Assembly (NCBI RefSeq): GCF_001411555.2
Contig: NC_049902.1
Span: 10,051,985 to 10,115,984, forward strand
Length of the DNA stretch: 64,000 nt
Reading direction: 5' to 3'
Origin: Juglans regia
Taxonomy: Eukaryota; Streptophyta; Magnoliopsida; Fagales; Juglandaceae
Made by a program: the position numbers and the translations under genes. Positions 45,501-57,890 of this stretch are shown piece after piece (the stretch's first letter is position 1; the number at the start of each line of letters is the position of its first letter). The notes beneath the pieces were generated by a model. It had not been told where the DNA came from and did no database searches. It worked only from the letters and a program-made list of their open reading frames with translations.

Positions 45501-47633
45501 CAAACATTTTATTAGAAGCAGTTTGAGATACAGGGAAAGAAAGCTTTCTTTGCTTTGCAAAATGACATATATCACAAACATTTGTGGAATCAAGAGATAT
45601 GGATGGTTCTATTTGTCTAAGAGAAGGTAATCTTGAGTTAGAAACATGTCCTAATCTGTAGTGCCAAAGATCTAATTGAGTTTGAGTAATGGCTGAAGCA
45701 AAAGATGAAGAATTAAACTGGGGTTGATTACAGGTAGCCTCTTTTGAGGTAGTTTGAGATAAGTGATAAAGTCCATGTTTCTCAAATGCAATCCCAATCA
45801 TCTTCTTTGCTGATTGGTCCTGTAAAAGACAGTAAGAATCAAAGAAAGATATAGAGAGATTAGATTCTTTTGTTAGTTTGGAAACAGATAGCAAATTGAA
45901 TGAAAAGCTTGGAACACACAACACATTATGCAGATATAATTTGTTTGAGAGGGAGACAGTACCAATATGAGTTGCTGGGACAGAATTGCCATTAGGCAGA
46001 TTAATGGAAGTATTAATTTTCTTGGGTATAGAAGAATATAAGAGGGGTGAACAGATCATGTGATCTGTTGCACCAGTATCCAAAATCCAAGAAAAATTAT
46101 TTTGTGAAGTTGAAGAAACTAAATAACAAGAATGTGGTAGTTTACCAGAGAATTGAGAAGTAACAAGGTTCACAGCTGGTGTAGGGGATGGATTTGAATT
46201 TGCAAGTGCTAGTAGTTTAGTAAATTCATCAGAAGTTAAAGAAAACTTTTGATTCTCATTACTATTTTGAATGTAAACCTCTCCAGTTGAAATGGCAGCA
46301 TGGGCAGTAGGAAGATTTCGCTTTCCTTTAGGTCCAGTCCAACTAGGAGGATAACCATGAAGTTGGAAGCATTTTTCCACTGTATGTCCATTATATCCAC
46401 AGTGAGTGCAGTACAAAGAAGACTTCTTCTGCTTGTCTTTGGAGAACTTTGATTGAACAAATGGTTGAGTATTCTGTTTGACTAACAAGGCATGGGTTTC
46501 ATGGCTTATAAAATTGGTTAACTGTCTTTGGCTTTCCTCTTGAAGCAGTAAAGAAAAGACTTTAGCCATGCTTGGCAATGGGAAAATAAGAAGCAATTGA
46601 CTCCTGACTGAAGCATAGGAATCATTTAACCCAACCAAGAACTTTAACACATAATCAGATTGCTGTCGAATTAATAAGAAATCAAAAAGATTGCATGTGC
46701 ATGATGCCATCTTTCCACAAGTGCAAGTTGGAAATGGCCTGTAGTTAACATACACATCCCATAAGGTTTTGAAAACACTGAAGTATTCAGTGATTGATGA
46801 AGAACCCTGAGTTATAGAACTGAGAGATTTTTCAAGGTGAAAAACCCTTGGGCCATCGCTTCTCAAATATCTTGTTTTTAACTCATTCCAAAGATCTACA
46901 GCAGATGCTACATAACGCAAACTATTTCTAATATCTTTAGAAATGGAATTCATGAGCCAAGAAAGCACCAAATTATTGGCACGAAGCCAAGCAGTATGAT
47001 GAACATGCTGATTAGTAGGAGGAGCAGTAATCGAACCATTAATGAAGGCTACCTTGTTCTTGACAGTGAGAGCCATAGTGATCGATCGACTCCAAGCGAT
47101 GTAATTGTCTCCTACAAAAATTTCTGAAACCAAGAGAGAAACCGGATTATCACTAGGATGAAGATAATAGGGGCTAGAAGAATCATCTGAAGGATTAGAG
47201 GGACGAGAAGATTCTGAAGAATTGAGAGGATTTACTTCTGTCATTTTACCAGAAGTGTAGAGAATGCAAGAAGTGTAGAGAATATTGGAAGAAAATATCT
47301 CAAGAAAAATCCTGAGCAGAATTTGCAATGTAGATTGCAAGATTTAGAAAAGAAGATATGCGGAAGCAAGTATGGTTTTCAATCTGATACCATGATAATT
47401 TTCTGATGAATACTTGAAAATAAAACTCGATGAACAGAAACAGAGGCAGAGTAGATGAAAAGAAATACTTTCATGTAATTGAATTGATTATCTAATACAA
47501 GTACAGAACGTATTTATAGAGATAAAATGCAATAACAGAAAATTAACTAACTTTTTACATCTTTCTCTACTTTGACACGTGTTTTTTTAGACTTTAATTC
47601 CATTTGCTCAATTTGTGAGGCTATACTCCAACA
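42588..47633 (-). mobile_element. Full-length Ty1/copia retrotransposon, 5,046 bp, AGTAT duplication
   Basis: Two 241-bp LTRs (42,588-42,828 and 47,393-47,633), both starting TGATAATTTTC and ending CTCCAACA in window orientation, differ at 4 positions (98.3% identical). The element is flanked by AGTAT at 42,583-42,587 and 47,634-47,638. The primer-binding site TGGTATCAGATT (47,381-47,392, minus strand) and polypurine tract CTTGAGGGGGGG (42,829-42,840, minus strand) are intact. It lies between the upstream module and the proximal promoter of the plus-strand receptor kinase and is transcribed away from it. Confidence 0.97.
42742..47244 (-). CDS. Copia gag-pol polyprotein, one in-frame amber stop
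   Basis: A single frame starts at 47,244 (MTEVNP) and is open to a TAG at 43,129-43,131, then continues in the same frame to 42,742. Domain order: gag, nucleocapsid knuckle [14 protein letters not shown], protease [14 protein letters not shown]-pre-integrase WHYRLGH with CDIC, integrase core ([25 protein letters not shown]), reverse transcriptase ([21 protein letters not shown]) and RNase H ([19 protein letters not shown]). The stop falls inside RNase H where relatives have Trp, so one base change explains it. The upstream ATG at 47,340 is not preferred, because it adds 32 residues unlike gag. The enzymes would copy the element's RNA into DNA and insert it; this copy lacks the end of RNase H unless the stop is read through. 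Confidence 0.93.
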
Positions 47634-47860
47634 AGTATCAAGCATTTTTTTTTTAAAGTTTGGGTCGATAATTCGCGGTTGAAGAGCTGGAAGGCGTGTA
47701 CTGTGGTTTAAATAAATTTAAAAAGATAAAAAAAAGATAAAATACCATTATCAACTTCTGTCAATTACAACGAATTATTGACTAGACTTCGAGTCGTCCC
47801 TTTTATTTATTTATTTTTATTTTATATAATACACATTACTGATCAGAGAGAGGATCCGAA

Positions 47861-50015
47861 ATGGCGATCTCGTGTTCCTTCTTCTTGTTTATGGTTTTCA
47901 CGATGATGGACCACCACGTTGGAGGTCATGAAAATGTGTGTGAAGATCAATTACCTTGTGGAGGCAAAGGCCCAGCCATCCGATTTCCTTTCCGGCTTAC
48001 CACACGAGACAACCTGACCACTGTAGCTTTCCTGGGTTTACTCTTTCCTGCACTGATTCAAACCAAACACTGCTCGAACTGCCCATTTCGGTGAAGCTCT
48101 TTGTCAAGAAGATTAACTATAAAACTCAGGTTATTCAACTTTATGACCCAAATCTCTGCTTCCCAAGAGAGCTTAGGGGACTCGATCTATCTTCTTCGCC
48201 TTTCCAATTCCTATTCCACGAACAAGATTACTACCCTCGTGGCTATGGCTTATTCAATTGTTCCCAAAGTACAGATCAGAGAAATGACATCCTCAGGATC
48301 TCTTGTCTGAGTGGCCCTACCCACCAAGTTTACTCCTTGGGTTTATATGATGATCAATCGTTAATGGAGTTGCCCATATCGTCTTGTACAAAGATGTATA
48401 ATATTCGGAATGTTCCTGAAGGTGCAGTGACGGGCGACGCTAACGTTCTTCACTTGAAGTGGTCCACTCCAGACTGCAGGCATTGTGAACAGAGAGGCGA
48501 GAATTGTGGAATTTTGAAGAATAATAGTAGCACTGATGAATCAAAAACTGAGTGCTTCCCCAGACAAAGAAATCATGCCAAAGGTATAATTGTCTTCCAT
48601 TCTGCATCGTCAAACGTTGTGTATGCATTATCAAATTGTTGCATAATGAAACAAAAAAAGAACTAATTAAAATGTTCTCTAAAAACTGGTACTAATTTTG
48701 CCCTTATGAGTCGTTGATCTTCTCGAAAAGAAAAATAAAATAAAAAAAGATTTGGCAGTGGCACTTAGTATTTTATAACCGAAAATTTTCATCCGGCCAG
48801 TGCATGAAATTATAAGTACAAATGTTTTATCTTATTTCATATCATCTTAATATTATTATTTTTATAAATTTTTATATAAAATATAATAAATAATTTAATT
48901 TTTTCAAATCTCATAACAATAATAATATTAAAAAATAATATTCTAATAATTCTTTATTTAACTTTTATATCAACTCACTATCCAAACGACACTTAAGGTT
49001 TTGTTTGGATGTTGAACTAAGTTGATATGAATTGAGTTATTTATAAATGATTGTGAGTTAGGACGGTAGAGTGAGTTTTATAGGATCCACCTAAGATGAG
49101 TTTAAATAGTAAGATGAATTTAGATGTATTTATGAGAAATTAAAAAAGATTTTGCATCTTATATATAAAAATGTTTTGAATTGAGTGATATTTAAATAAT
49201 TTGAAAATTGTGTATTTAATGTTAGAACAAGTTTAAAACAGAATCCAATTGAGCTGAGGTGAGCTCATTCAAGTATTCTGGGCTTGAATAACCGAAAAGT
49301 ATTGATCCATTTTACCCGGAACTGAATGGTTTCAGAGTAAATATGATTTATTGTTTTGTACTTATGTAAATGCATATAAATATAATACAAAGAAATTATA
49401 TAAAGATACAAAACTGTATATTATTAATTAACAAGTTTATCATTATAGTTACTGACTTGTTATAATGATTGGGATTTTAATCCCATGAGTTTGGGGATGG
49501 AAGAGAGACATTAGACTGATATATAAAGTGGATTCTACAATTTACTTAATTTTTAGAGTAATGTTATATATAGTTACAATTTTATTTATATTTTTACTTA
49601 TAAGACTCATTTTGTTAGTTTTATTTTGAAATTCAAATTTTGAAATTCAAATTTTATGATTTTCAACATATCAATAACTGACACGTGGAGAATTTAGTTT
49701 TTTGTAAGTTTTTTTTAAGTACATTTAATATTCTTCTAACTTTTAATACTGTCTGAGAAATTCATGCCAATATCTATAAATATCTTGCAGTTCATTTTAT
49801 GTATTTATCTCCATCCCACTCTAGACTTTAAAATTCTTAGTAGAAACTCATGATCCTAATTATTAAATAAAGAGCATAGGAAAATAAATTTTTGTGCAAA
49901 CAATTATATGTTCTCTCAAGAAGCTGATCATGATGTTCAAATCTTTTACAGGCACACCGACAAAATTAGAGATTGTTGGTAAGTAGTTCGTGCCGGCCAC
50001 TTCAATTTTCATTCT

Positions 50016-50067
<52 letters not shown>

Positions 50068-51218
50068 GAAATTCTTGACCCATCAATGTTTATCTTTACC
50101 ATGCAGGTGCCATTTTGGGTTCATTTTTGTTGGTACTGTTGGTCTTCGCAATCTACCGTGTCTATAGGTATGATAAAGTTGAGAAAGAAAATCAAGCAAA
50201 GATCGAAATGTTTTTGGAAGATTACAGAAACTTAAAGCCCTCAAGATACACGTATTCTGATATTAGAAGGAATACAAATGAATTTGCTGATAAGTTAGGC
50301 CAAGGAGCTTATGGAACAGTGTTTAAAGGAAAGCTTTCCAACGAAATCTATGTTGCGGTGAAGATTCTGAACACTTCTAAAGGAAAAGGGGAGGAATTCT
50401 TAAATCAAGTGGGAACAATGGGTACGATCCACCATGTCAATGTTGTTCGCTTGGTTGGTTTTTGTGCCGATGGATTTAGAAGAGCCTTAGTTTATGAGTT
50501 TTTATCAAATAACTCTCTAGACAAGTTCATATCTTCGGTAGATGTCAAGAATCAATTTCTTGGTTGGGACAAGCTACAAGACATTGCCATTGGAATTGCA
50601 AAAGGAATTGAGTATCTTCACCAAGGGTGCGACCAACGAATTCTTCATTTTGACATCAAACCTCATAATATTTTGCTAGACCAAAACTTCAATCCAAAAA
50701 TTTCTGATTTTGGTCTTGCTAAGTTGTGCTCTAAAGACCAAAGTGCAGTATCCATGACCACGGCCAGAGGAACCATGGGTTACATTGCACCAGAAGTGTT
50801 CTCTAGGGATTTTGGAAATGTGACTTATAAAGTTGATGTTTATAGTTTCGGAATGTTGTTGCCAGAAATGGTCGGAGGCAGGAAAAATACAGAGGTTACA
50901 AAAGAGAATATTAGCCAAGTTTATTTTCCAGAATGGATCTATAATTGTTTAGAGCAAAAAGAAGACTTTCGAGTCTTTGTTGAAGATGATGGAGATGCTC
51001 AGATTGCAAAGAAACTCGCAATTGTAGGGCTCTGGTGCATCCAATGGCACCCAATGAAACGTCCCTCAATGAAAGTTGCAGTTCAAATGTTGGAAGGAGG
51101 GGACAATTTGATCATGCCTCCTAATCCCTTTGCCACCACAGCTACCACAAGAACCAATGCAAGGATACCGGCAATGGATTTTCGTCAAGAGTTACAAGTC
51201 ATACCAGAATCAGAATAA
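47861..51218 (+). CDS. LRK10L-type (Lr10-like) receptor kinase, three exons, one frameshift
   Basis: Exons 47861-48583, 49952-49978 and 50107-51218 have GT/AG borders and compatible phase-1 junctions. It has a signal peptide (about residues 1-23), a GUB_WAK-type ectodomain (CGGKGPAIRFPFRL; later GFTLSCTDSNQT, VIQLYDPNLCFPREL, WSTPDCRHCEQRGENCG), a membrane helix (ILGSFLLVLLVFAIYRVY) and a kinase with [31 protein letters not shown] and APE. At about 48,000-48,006 the frame changes: fragments A, B and D have one more base there and stay in frame, so this gene carries a 1-nt deletion between the two halves of the ectodomain. The kinase exon is undamaged. It is probably a recent pseudogene or an assembly error. 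A copia element lies about 225 bp before the start codon. Confidence 0.85.
48584..49951 (+). other. First intron of the plus-strand kinase, with two MITE-like elements
   Basis: At about 48,820-49,005 lies an inverted member of the TGAGATGA MITE family ending ATCCAAACGACACTTA. Directly next to it (49,006-49,250) is a related element in the opposite orientation starting AGGTTTTGTTTGGATG. Nothing else in the intron could be identified. Confidence 0.65.
50019..50067. repeat. (TA)n(TG)n microsatellite in intron 2
   Basis: About 18 TA units followed by about six GT units lie inside the 128-bp second intron of the plus-strand kinase. It is likely to be variable in length between individuals. Confidence 0.95.
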
Positions 51219-51978
51219 GGACATGACATATTAGAATTTGCTATAAAGATGTTGTAATCCTGCTACACTTTAGCATTAGAATAATTGATATGGATTCAAT
51301 TCTGTTGGATTTGCTATCAATTACTTGTAGCATGATATCCACCTAAAAGTGATATGATCTCCTGACTTGCAGCATTAATCACTTTTGAGAAATTATACTT
51401 TTATGTATTCACCAAGATAAAAACTCTTATTGAAGAAACCTTTCATATAAAATTCTATTATAAATTTATGGAAAAGAAAAGGAAATAGAAAATCAGCCCA
51501 CTGTAGATGACGAGACTATACTCAGCCTCGTGTCAAAATAAATCTAAATTTGTTCTGAAGACTAAGAAGAACATTCAGCCAACCATTCCTGATGAATGGG
51601 AAATGCCACACGCATGAGTTCTTTTATCTACCACTGATATTTGTACAAAAAATTACCAACATCAGCAAGTTCAAGCACAAACCAATCTTGTTGGAGCTAG
51701 CCGTAGTCTACTACTATGGATCTATAATTTCCTACGGCTTGAAAATCAAATTTCATTCAACTTCTACCTTACTTTTTAAAAATGTTGGAAACCCAATGTC
51801 AAACTCATGTTAAAATTATTCATAAATGGTGCTAGTGAGTTTGTAAATGAGTCATTAAAGGGCTATTTTGCTACCAAAGGGCTCATTCAACACATTTTGT
51901 GTCTCAAGACCCTTGAACAAAGTGACTAGGCAAAACATCGCCATCTTTATATTGTTAAAACCGAACTTACTCTAATAG
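51219..51978. other. 3' region of the plus-strand kinase, no further gene
   Basis: AT-rich sequence with short frames only. A polyadenylation-like AATAAA-type signal is not clear. No transposon end was found before the LTR piece at 51,979. Confidence 0.5.
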
Positions 51979-52080
51979 CACACTGTTGAGCGGAGCGAAC
52001 TTTGCTCGAGCGCAGGTCGAGCACACATTCAGCAAACACCTTTTTGAGCTACAAAACCAGTCTCCACATATACTCCAACA
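51979..52080 (-). mobile_element. Truncated 3' LTR of the split copia element
   Basis: CACTGTTGAGCGGAGCGAAC to ATATACTCCAACA matches the end portion of the LTRs at 32,207 and 57,358. It is followed by copia internal sequence, so it is the 3' LTR of the element whose 5' LTR is at 57,358-57,890. Most of it is missing. Confidence 0.8.
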
Positions 52081-52803
52081 ATCTCTCACTTGGAGACTAG
52101 GTCTCCACATGCCAGACACTGTTTCCAGCCAAGCCCTATCATCTCTGCAGCTCACAACTCTCATCTTCAAGCTAGAAGACGCACTGAAGTCAAGCCTTAC
52201 TTCAGTCTTGCACATACATCGCCCTAAGTCAGTACATCCACAAGACAACTCATAACTCCCACTGCATCAGGATTATCCGGTCTCATAAATCATAAGGAAC
52301 GACAAAGCTGACTCCATTTGGCTTCCTCACATATTTCAGGTTGAAAAGCCTGCCTTTTTGCACTCTTGTATTTTCCTGCACATCACTAGACCCTGATGTT
52401 AAATACAATGAGTTAGATCTGTTACCATGCGCTAAGACCAGCGTATCCTTAGTGATCATCCAAGCTCCTCCAGAGAACATTATTGCAAAATCGTTGTCAT
52501 CAAGCGTTCACATAGAGATCAGGTTTTTCTTCAGATCTAAAAAATGTATGACTTGCTGTAAAGTCCACACGCTCTTGTTTGGAAGTGTGATGTGCACGTC
52601 ACCCATTCCTACTACATTCAGTGCCTCTCCATCAGTTGCATACATTTTTCCAAAATCACCAATAACATAATTCTGCATGATTTCTCAATATGAGGTGCTA
52701 TGGAATGAAGACCCTGAATTCAACACCCAATCATCAATCGGACTGTGCACTGCAAGAAGTAAGGCATCATGAATTTCTTCTGCCACTACGTTTACAACAT
52801 CAT

Positions 52804-53553
52804 TGTAACACCTCGCCTAAAAAGCTCCTTAGGCCTTGACCTTAGTAACCTTAATCCTAATTAATTAGGAGTGGAGCTATTTTAGAATAAGAATAATTTT
52901 GGATATTTGAGTTGGCAAGAGGACCTTATATTTTGGGTTTAGAAGAATTATTAGAAAATTCTAGTGCAATAATGATTTTTGAGAAAAAAAGAAAATTTTG
53001 GAGCTTGATATTATTTAGAGAATTTTTATTGCTTATTTAATTTTGAGGATCAATGCCAAGAGGGCCATAAAAGGCAATTATCCCAAGAATATCGAAATTA
53101 TCTAAATGAAAGATTTAGTGATATGCGGCTTGATTTGTGGAGCTCAGAAGATTTTGGTCGCCAAAAATTTATTGTGGAGCTCAGAAGTTTTGGATGCCAT
53201 CAGATTGATTGCGGAACTCGGATTTGGTAGTCAGCAGCAGATTGATACCGGTTGGGAGGAGTTATCCCACTGGGTAGATGCCGTGTGCTCTGAATATATC
53301 GGGCGTGGAGGTCACGAAGACCACTCGGCTGTCTTCTCACCTACTGAGTAGAAAGACTCCCAATCAGGATGAAAGACTCCTCTCGCCTATCGGGATGAAA
53401 GACTCCTCTAGCCCATCAAAAAGAAAGACTCCTCTCGCTTTTTTTAGTTGTTGCCCACAATGTCATTTAGGTTGGACTTTTAAATTGGTGGGTTAGACTA
53501 GTCGCCCACGTCTTCTCGTCGAGAACCTTGTTGCCAAGTCATCTCACCCAGAA

Positions 53554-53584
<31 letters not shown>

Positions 53585-56562
53585 TGGCGCCAAGTTTTCG
53601 TGCCCAGGCCTTCGCCATTTAGTTGCGAATCTCCTCGCCTACCGAGAGGTAAGCGTTCTCGCTTTTGGGCAAAATAAATCTCTTTGCTGCCCGCGGGACA
53701 AGGCTCCTTACCCAAATCTCATCGACTCTCTTTTGTTCTCACTGCTACTCATCGGTTGGGACGAAAATTTGCATAAAATCACACTTATCACCTCATGACA
53801 TGGCCGCCACTGTAGGACTATTGTAGCCACAGTAAGGAAGAAATTATGGTGCTTTTAGGCCACTATTCCCTTGCTCAAAAGGAAGCAAATTGTAGAAGGC
53901 AGTATGGAATTTCAACAGGACACCTCCATTTCATCACATTATTTCGGGCTGCACCTTCATGATAGTTCAAAGGGTTTAGTCAAAACAATAATCAAAATCT
54001 GCCAAGGGAAAACCAATTGAACCCGTAAGCCCCTGGGTGGTTTTGATGATTTTTCTTCTCTCTCTTCTGCCCCACGACTTGGCCAGCCCCCATAGGAGTA
54101 ATGTAGCAACCATAAGAGTGAAATCATGGTGATTTAGGGCACTATTTTAACCTGCACAAGGTGACATAAAGTGATGAAAGCAAATCTGGAAAATGTAGAT
54201 TCACACGCCATGTTCCATCAAACCCCTTGGACCAAGCTAACGTCCCATCCCCTTTGGCTGCCTATAAAAGGCCCTTTCACCCTCCCGTTTCCTCCACACC
54301 TTAGCTCCAAACTTCCTCTTGAGCCTTGAAGAGTACTTCTCCCTCTTAGAGATCAAAAGAGTGAAACCGAGTGAGTTCTTGGTGAGTTCTTGAGTGTTCT
54401 TGTGTAAGGCTGTCTTGAGTGCTTGGAAGGCCACGAAACTTGTAAGTTTTCTTACTTTTGATCTTAGTTAGCATGTCAAGTTTTGTTTCCATGAGTTTAT
54501 ACGAAATTTGGAGAGTTTTGGGAAGGTTCTCATGCTTAAAAATCAAAATCGGGTCTATTAATGGATGATTTGGATAATTAAATGATTTTAAGTGTAAATT
54601 TAGCTATGACATATCTTAAGCATGGTTTTTTATGAATTATTATTGCCTTAGCATAATTATGGAAGGTTTAAATTGTGGTTAGAAGCATGCCATGGTATGT
54701 TTTGAATCTATCTTCTTTTGATCATCAAGTATGAATTGGTTCGAATGAAGCAGAGATTAAGAATATCTTAGCCCTGATTAAGTGTTGGGGTGAACTCTAT
54801 TATCCTATAATTAGTCTTCAGAGATGTTAGTGATCATTTGTGATTAAAGAAAATCTCATATGCATGTATTCATAAGAACCAATAGTTGAAAATACACTTA
54901 GGCATCAACTAGAGTGCAAGCTACGGGTTGAAACCATTTGAGCAAGTTTCACTTTGATTTTTGAAAATTCAAGGGTATAAATGGTTCTATAATGCAAAAA
55001 ATATGAAGTCCATAAATTTTTTTTAAATTTGGAGTTCGTTTGCAATTAGTGAAAATTTAGGGCCTTAACGACAATTTTTGAGGGTCTAGGGGTATTTTTG
55101 CAAATATCTATTTTTGAAGCCTTTGATTTTGGACCTCACCCATAGAAGTATTAATCATAACTTCGTACGCACTTGATTTATATAGCGATGACATTATTTT
55201 GCAATTATTCTGGAAGTTTGTATGTTGGCCTCTAACTTATACTTTGACAAATTATTTATGACTTTTGATAAATGCTTCATTCATGTTTCAATTATTACTT
55301 TGAGTATAAAATATCATGTTATATGATACATTGAGTGTATATTTACATGATATTTCTACCATTTTAGCATATTGCATATATAAATGTCATTTCATATAAA
55401 AAGCATGTTATATATGCGCATGTCATAGAACACATTTCTTTACTTAGCATGAAAATAATTTTTGTCACGACCCCAAAGGTTAGGATGAGAAATTATCCTA
55501 GTGAAACTCATCTATCCACTCTAGAGTGTTTAAGAATTGAGTAGTAACTCCTGGGTTGACAAAGAACAGTCAATGAGTTTCGAATAGGTTCTATTTAAAG
55601 AATGCCGAAGCAAAAGCAATATGTTATGACACTTAAAGCTGGTGGGTGTATACGTTATGATGTATGATTTTATGTTATATTACCAATACATTGAGAACAA
55701 TGTCTGCAAACAATGACGTAGTGCCAACATGAGTTATGCAACGATCACCGGCAGGTGCTCATGGTGCATATGGGGAACCATATTGCTGGCAAATGTATGT
55801 TAATGATGGCTTTAATAAACGATGAAATGTTATGATTTTCGAAAACAATGAAGTATGAAATGTTCTCTTTTGAAATGTCATGTTTTTGGAATGAGAAAGT
55901 GAAAATGTTCACTGAAAGCGAAAGTGCATCAAGGTTTTTCTAAAAATGTTGAGGAATCTGAATGGGAGACACATGCACATTTTTCGGCATTTTATGCAAT
56001 TCGTATTTATCATTCTTCATGCGTAATTTATTTCTATGCAAATTGGTTGTTTAACTTACTGAGATTTCGAGTAAATCTCACCCATTGTAGGACCAATATC
56101 ATTTCCTCCGGAATGATAGAAGTTGTGATAGGATCGATAGATGATGAATGAGATGGATCGCTAGATGCAGATGGTTGAAGAGGAGCTAGACCTTGAACAA
56201 AGACTACAAATAATTTTCATATTCATAAGCATTGACTCTTCATACTTCAGAGCGTATGAAATAGTTGATCTAATCATGGAATTTGGATTAAATAGTTTGT
56301 ATTAAGGAAATGCTATCCTTAATTTTGAACTTATGATGATTATTGATGCTATTGGGATGTTTTTAGTCCATTCTAGCATGAGTTATAACAAATCACCCTT
56401 ATTCCACTTCGATTATTGCATACTAGGATGCATTGCATATTAACTGTCATGTACGGGGGGGCATGTAACCTTGTTTTGCATATCCTAATACTTAACCTTG
56501 TATTGCATGTCCCGACTCTCTAAGTCTCCATTCCATCCCAAGCGAAGGTTGGGGGCGTCACA
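52804..56562 (+). mobile_element. Large solo LTR, 3,759 bp, ATCAT duplication
   Basis: The insert begins TGTAACACCTCGCC and ends GGGGGCGTCACA, with TG...CA ends and near-inverted tips. It is flanked by ATCAT (52,799-52,803 and 56,563-56,567), and the copia sequence is continuous across it when removed. It has no coding capacity and no second LTR, so it fits a solo LTR from a retrotransposon with very long LTRs; the tip sequence (TGTGACGCCCCC on the other strand) is common among plant gypsy elements. A TATA box at 54,262 supports plus orientation. An alternative is a non-coding LTR-like element such as a TRIM or LARD piece. Confidence 0.85.
54262..54269 (+). promoter_or_regulatory. TATA box of the large solo LTR
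   Basis: CTATAAAA in a GC-rich setting (GGCTGCCTATAAAAGGCC) is followed about 30 bp later by a CT-rich start-site-like region (CACCCTCCCGTTTCCTCC). This is a strong plant-type core promoter, about 1.46 kb into the LTR. Confidence 0.6.
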
Positions 56563-57357
56563 ATCATCCTCAACACTTTCTTGGTTCATGCAGTTTCTCT
56601 TGATGTAACTCGGCTTGCCACAACTCCAGCACGTGATCTGCTACCCGAATCTTGTCTTACTATTCCCTCTGCTCTTGGAATTTGATTTGTCATATGCTCT
56701 GCTCCAATTGTCAACAATTAAGGCTAATCCAGAACTCGAGGATTGACCCGAGTCTCTCTTACGTACCTCTTCAGCAAGGACCATGTCACGTACGTCGTCC
56801 TAGTTCAGTTTTGTCTTGCTGGCTAAACTACTCACAGCCATCCTCATGGACTCCCAACTATTTGACAACGATGCTAATAAAATCAACGCTCTGATCTTAT
56901 CATCAAACTCAATCTCTAAAGAAGACAGTTGATTTGTGATCGTATTGAATTCATTCATGTGTTGGGCTACAGACATATCTTCTAACATCTTCAAATTGAA
57001 CAATTTCTTCAAGTGCACCTTATTGTTCGTAGACAGTTTTTTATACATACCTGTCAAAGTCGTCATGAGATCCACCATGGTTCTCTCCTTACTGATTTTG
57101 TGTGCCATTATTCTGGACAAGGTTAGCTGAATAACCCCTAGAACCTGTCAATCCAATAGGTTCCAATCAGTATCATTCATGCTTTCCGACTTCTTTCCCA
57201 ACAGTGGAAGATGGAGCCTCATCCCGTAGAGATAATCATCGATTTGCATCTTCCTGTACCCAAAATCGGTATCGTTGAACTTCTCGATCTCGTGTGCTTT
57301 CATTTGATCTCTGGCCATCATTCTCCTTCAGATCTGACCTTGGCTCTTGATACTAGT

Positions 57358-57890
57358 TGTTGTGAAATGTTGTGCAAAACACACACCAACAATGACAAAT
57401 AAAGTAAAAGCAATCACAATCAAACACACAACGCATAATATATGTGGTTCGGCAAATTTTCAAAGTCCACAAAGCTACATAAATCTTATTAACTAGAAGA
57501 GATTACAATCGCTCAATCTCAACTCACACTCTCTAGGACTTTTTACTCTCTCACACAATATGCACTCACTAGACAATTCTTCTATCTCAAAATATGCTTA
57601 AGACCGTCCAACACAAGTCTAATATGATATATTTATAGTGAGTGGCACTGTAAACCCTAATTGGCAAAATCTGTGTAGTTCTCTCTATCAACGTGTCAAG
57701 TGCGTCTCAAGCAAACGACCAAATCAACATTGGCTCGAGCGGGGCGTTGACGTGCCTCAAGCGAACTCACAGGTTGAGCTTCACTCGAGCTCATTGTCGA
57801 GCAGATTGAACTTCGCTCGAGCGTAGGTTAAGCACACATTCAGCAAACACATTTTTCAGCTCCAAATCAGTCTCCACATACACCCCAACA
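57358..57890 (-). mobile_element. 5' LTR of the split copia element, 533 bp
   Basis: TGTTGTGAAATGTTGTGC to ACACCCCAACA, the same family as the solo LTR at 32,207. It lacks about 110 bp in the CTCGAGC-repeat part. It is followed by GAGAT and the same MITE half as at 32,848 and 34,293, which marks it as the same insertion site. Confidence 0.88.

Larger units (their letters stand above)
52081..57357 (-). pseudogene. Copia gag-pol remnant, split by a large solo LTR
   Basis: Read on the minus strand: gag at 57,330-56,800 (LKKLFNLKMLEDMSVAQHMN, NSWESMRMAVSSLA), a knuckle-like CWSCGKPSYIKRNC at about 56,640-56,600 with Tyr in place of the usual His, then an interruption from 56,562 to 52,804, then protease and early integrase-side sequence (about 52,800-52,290; DVHITLPNKSVWTL, WMITKDTLVLAHGN). 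Most of integrase and all of reverse transcriptase and RNase H are missing, so an internal deletion has joined this region to the 3' LTR. Several stops and frameshifts are present. A primer-binding-site-like TAGTATCAAGAGCC lies next to the 5' LTR. Confidence 0.85.

Noticed and set aside
49863..50235. Short frames with Ile-Tyr repeats around the second kinase intron
   Set aside because: Translation of the (TA)n microsatellite; the splice-based exon model explains the region.
52341..52670. A 109-codon plus-strand frame
   Set aside because: It is the shadow of the minus-strand copia protease region.
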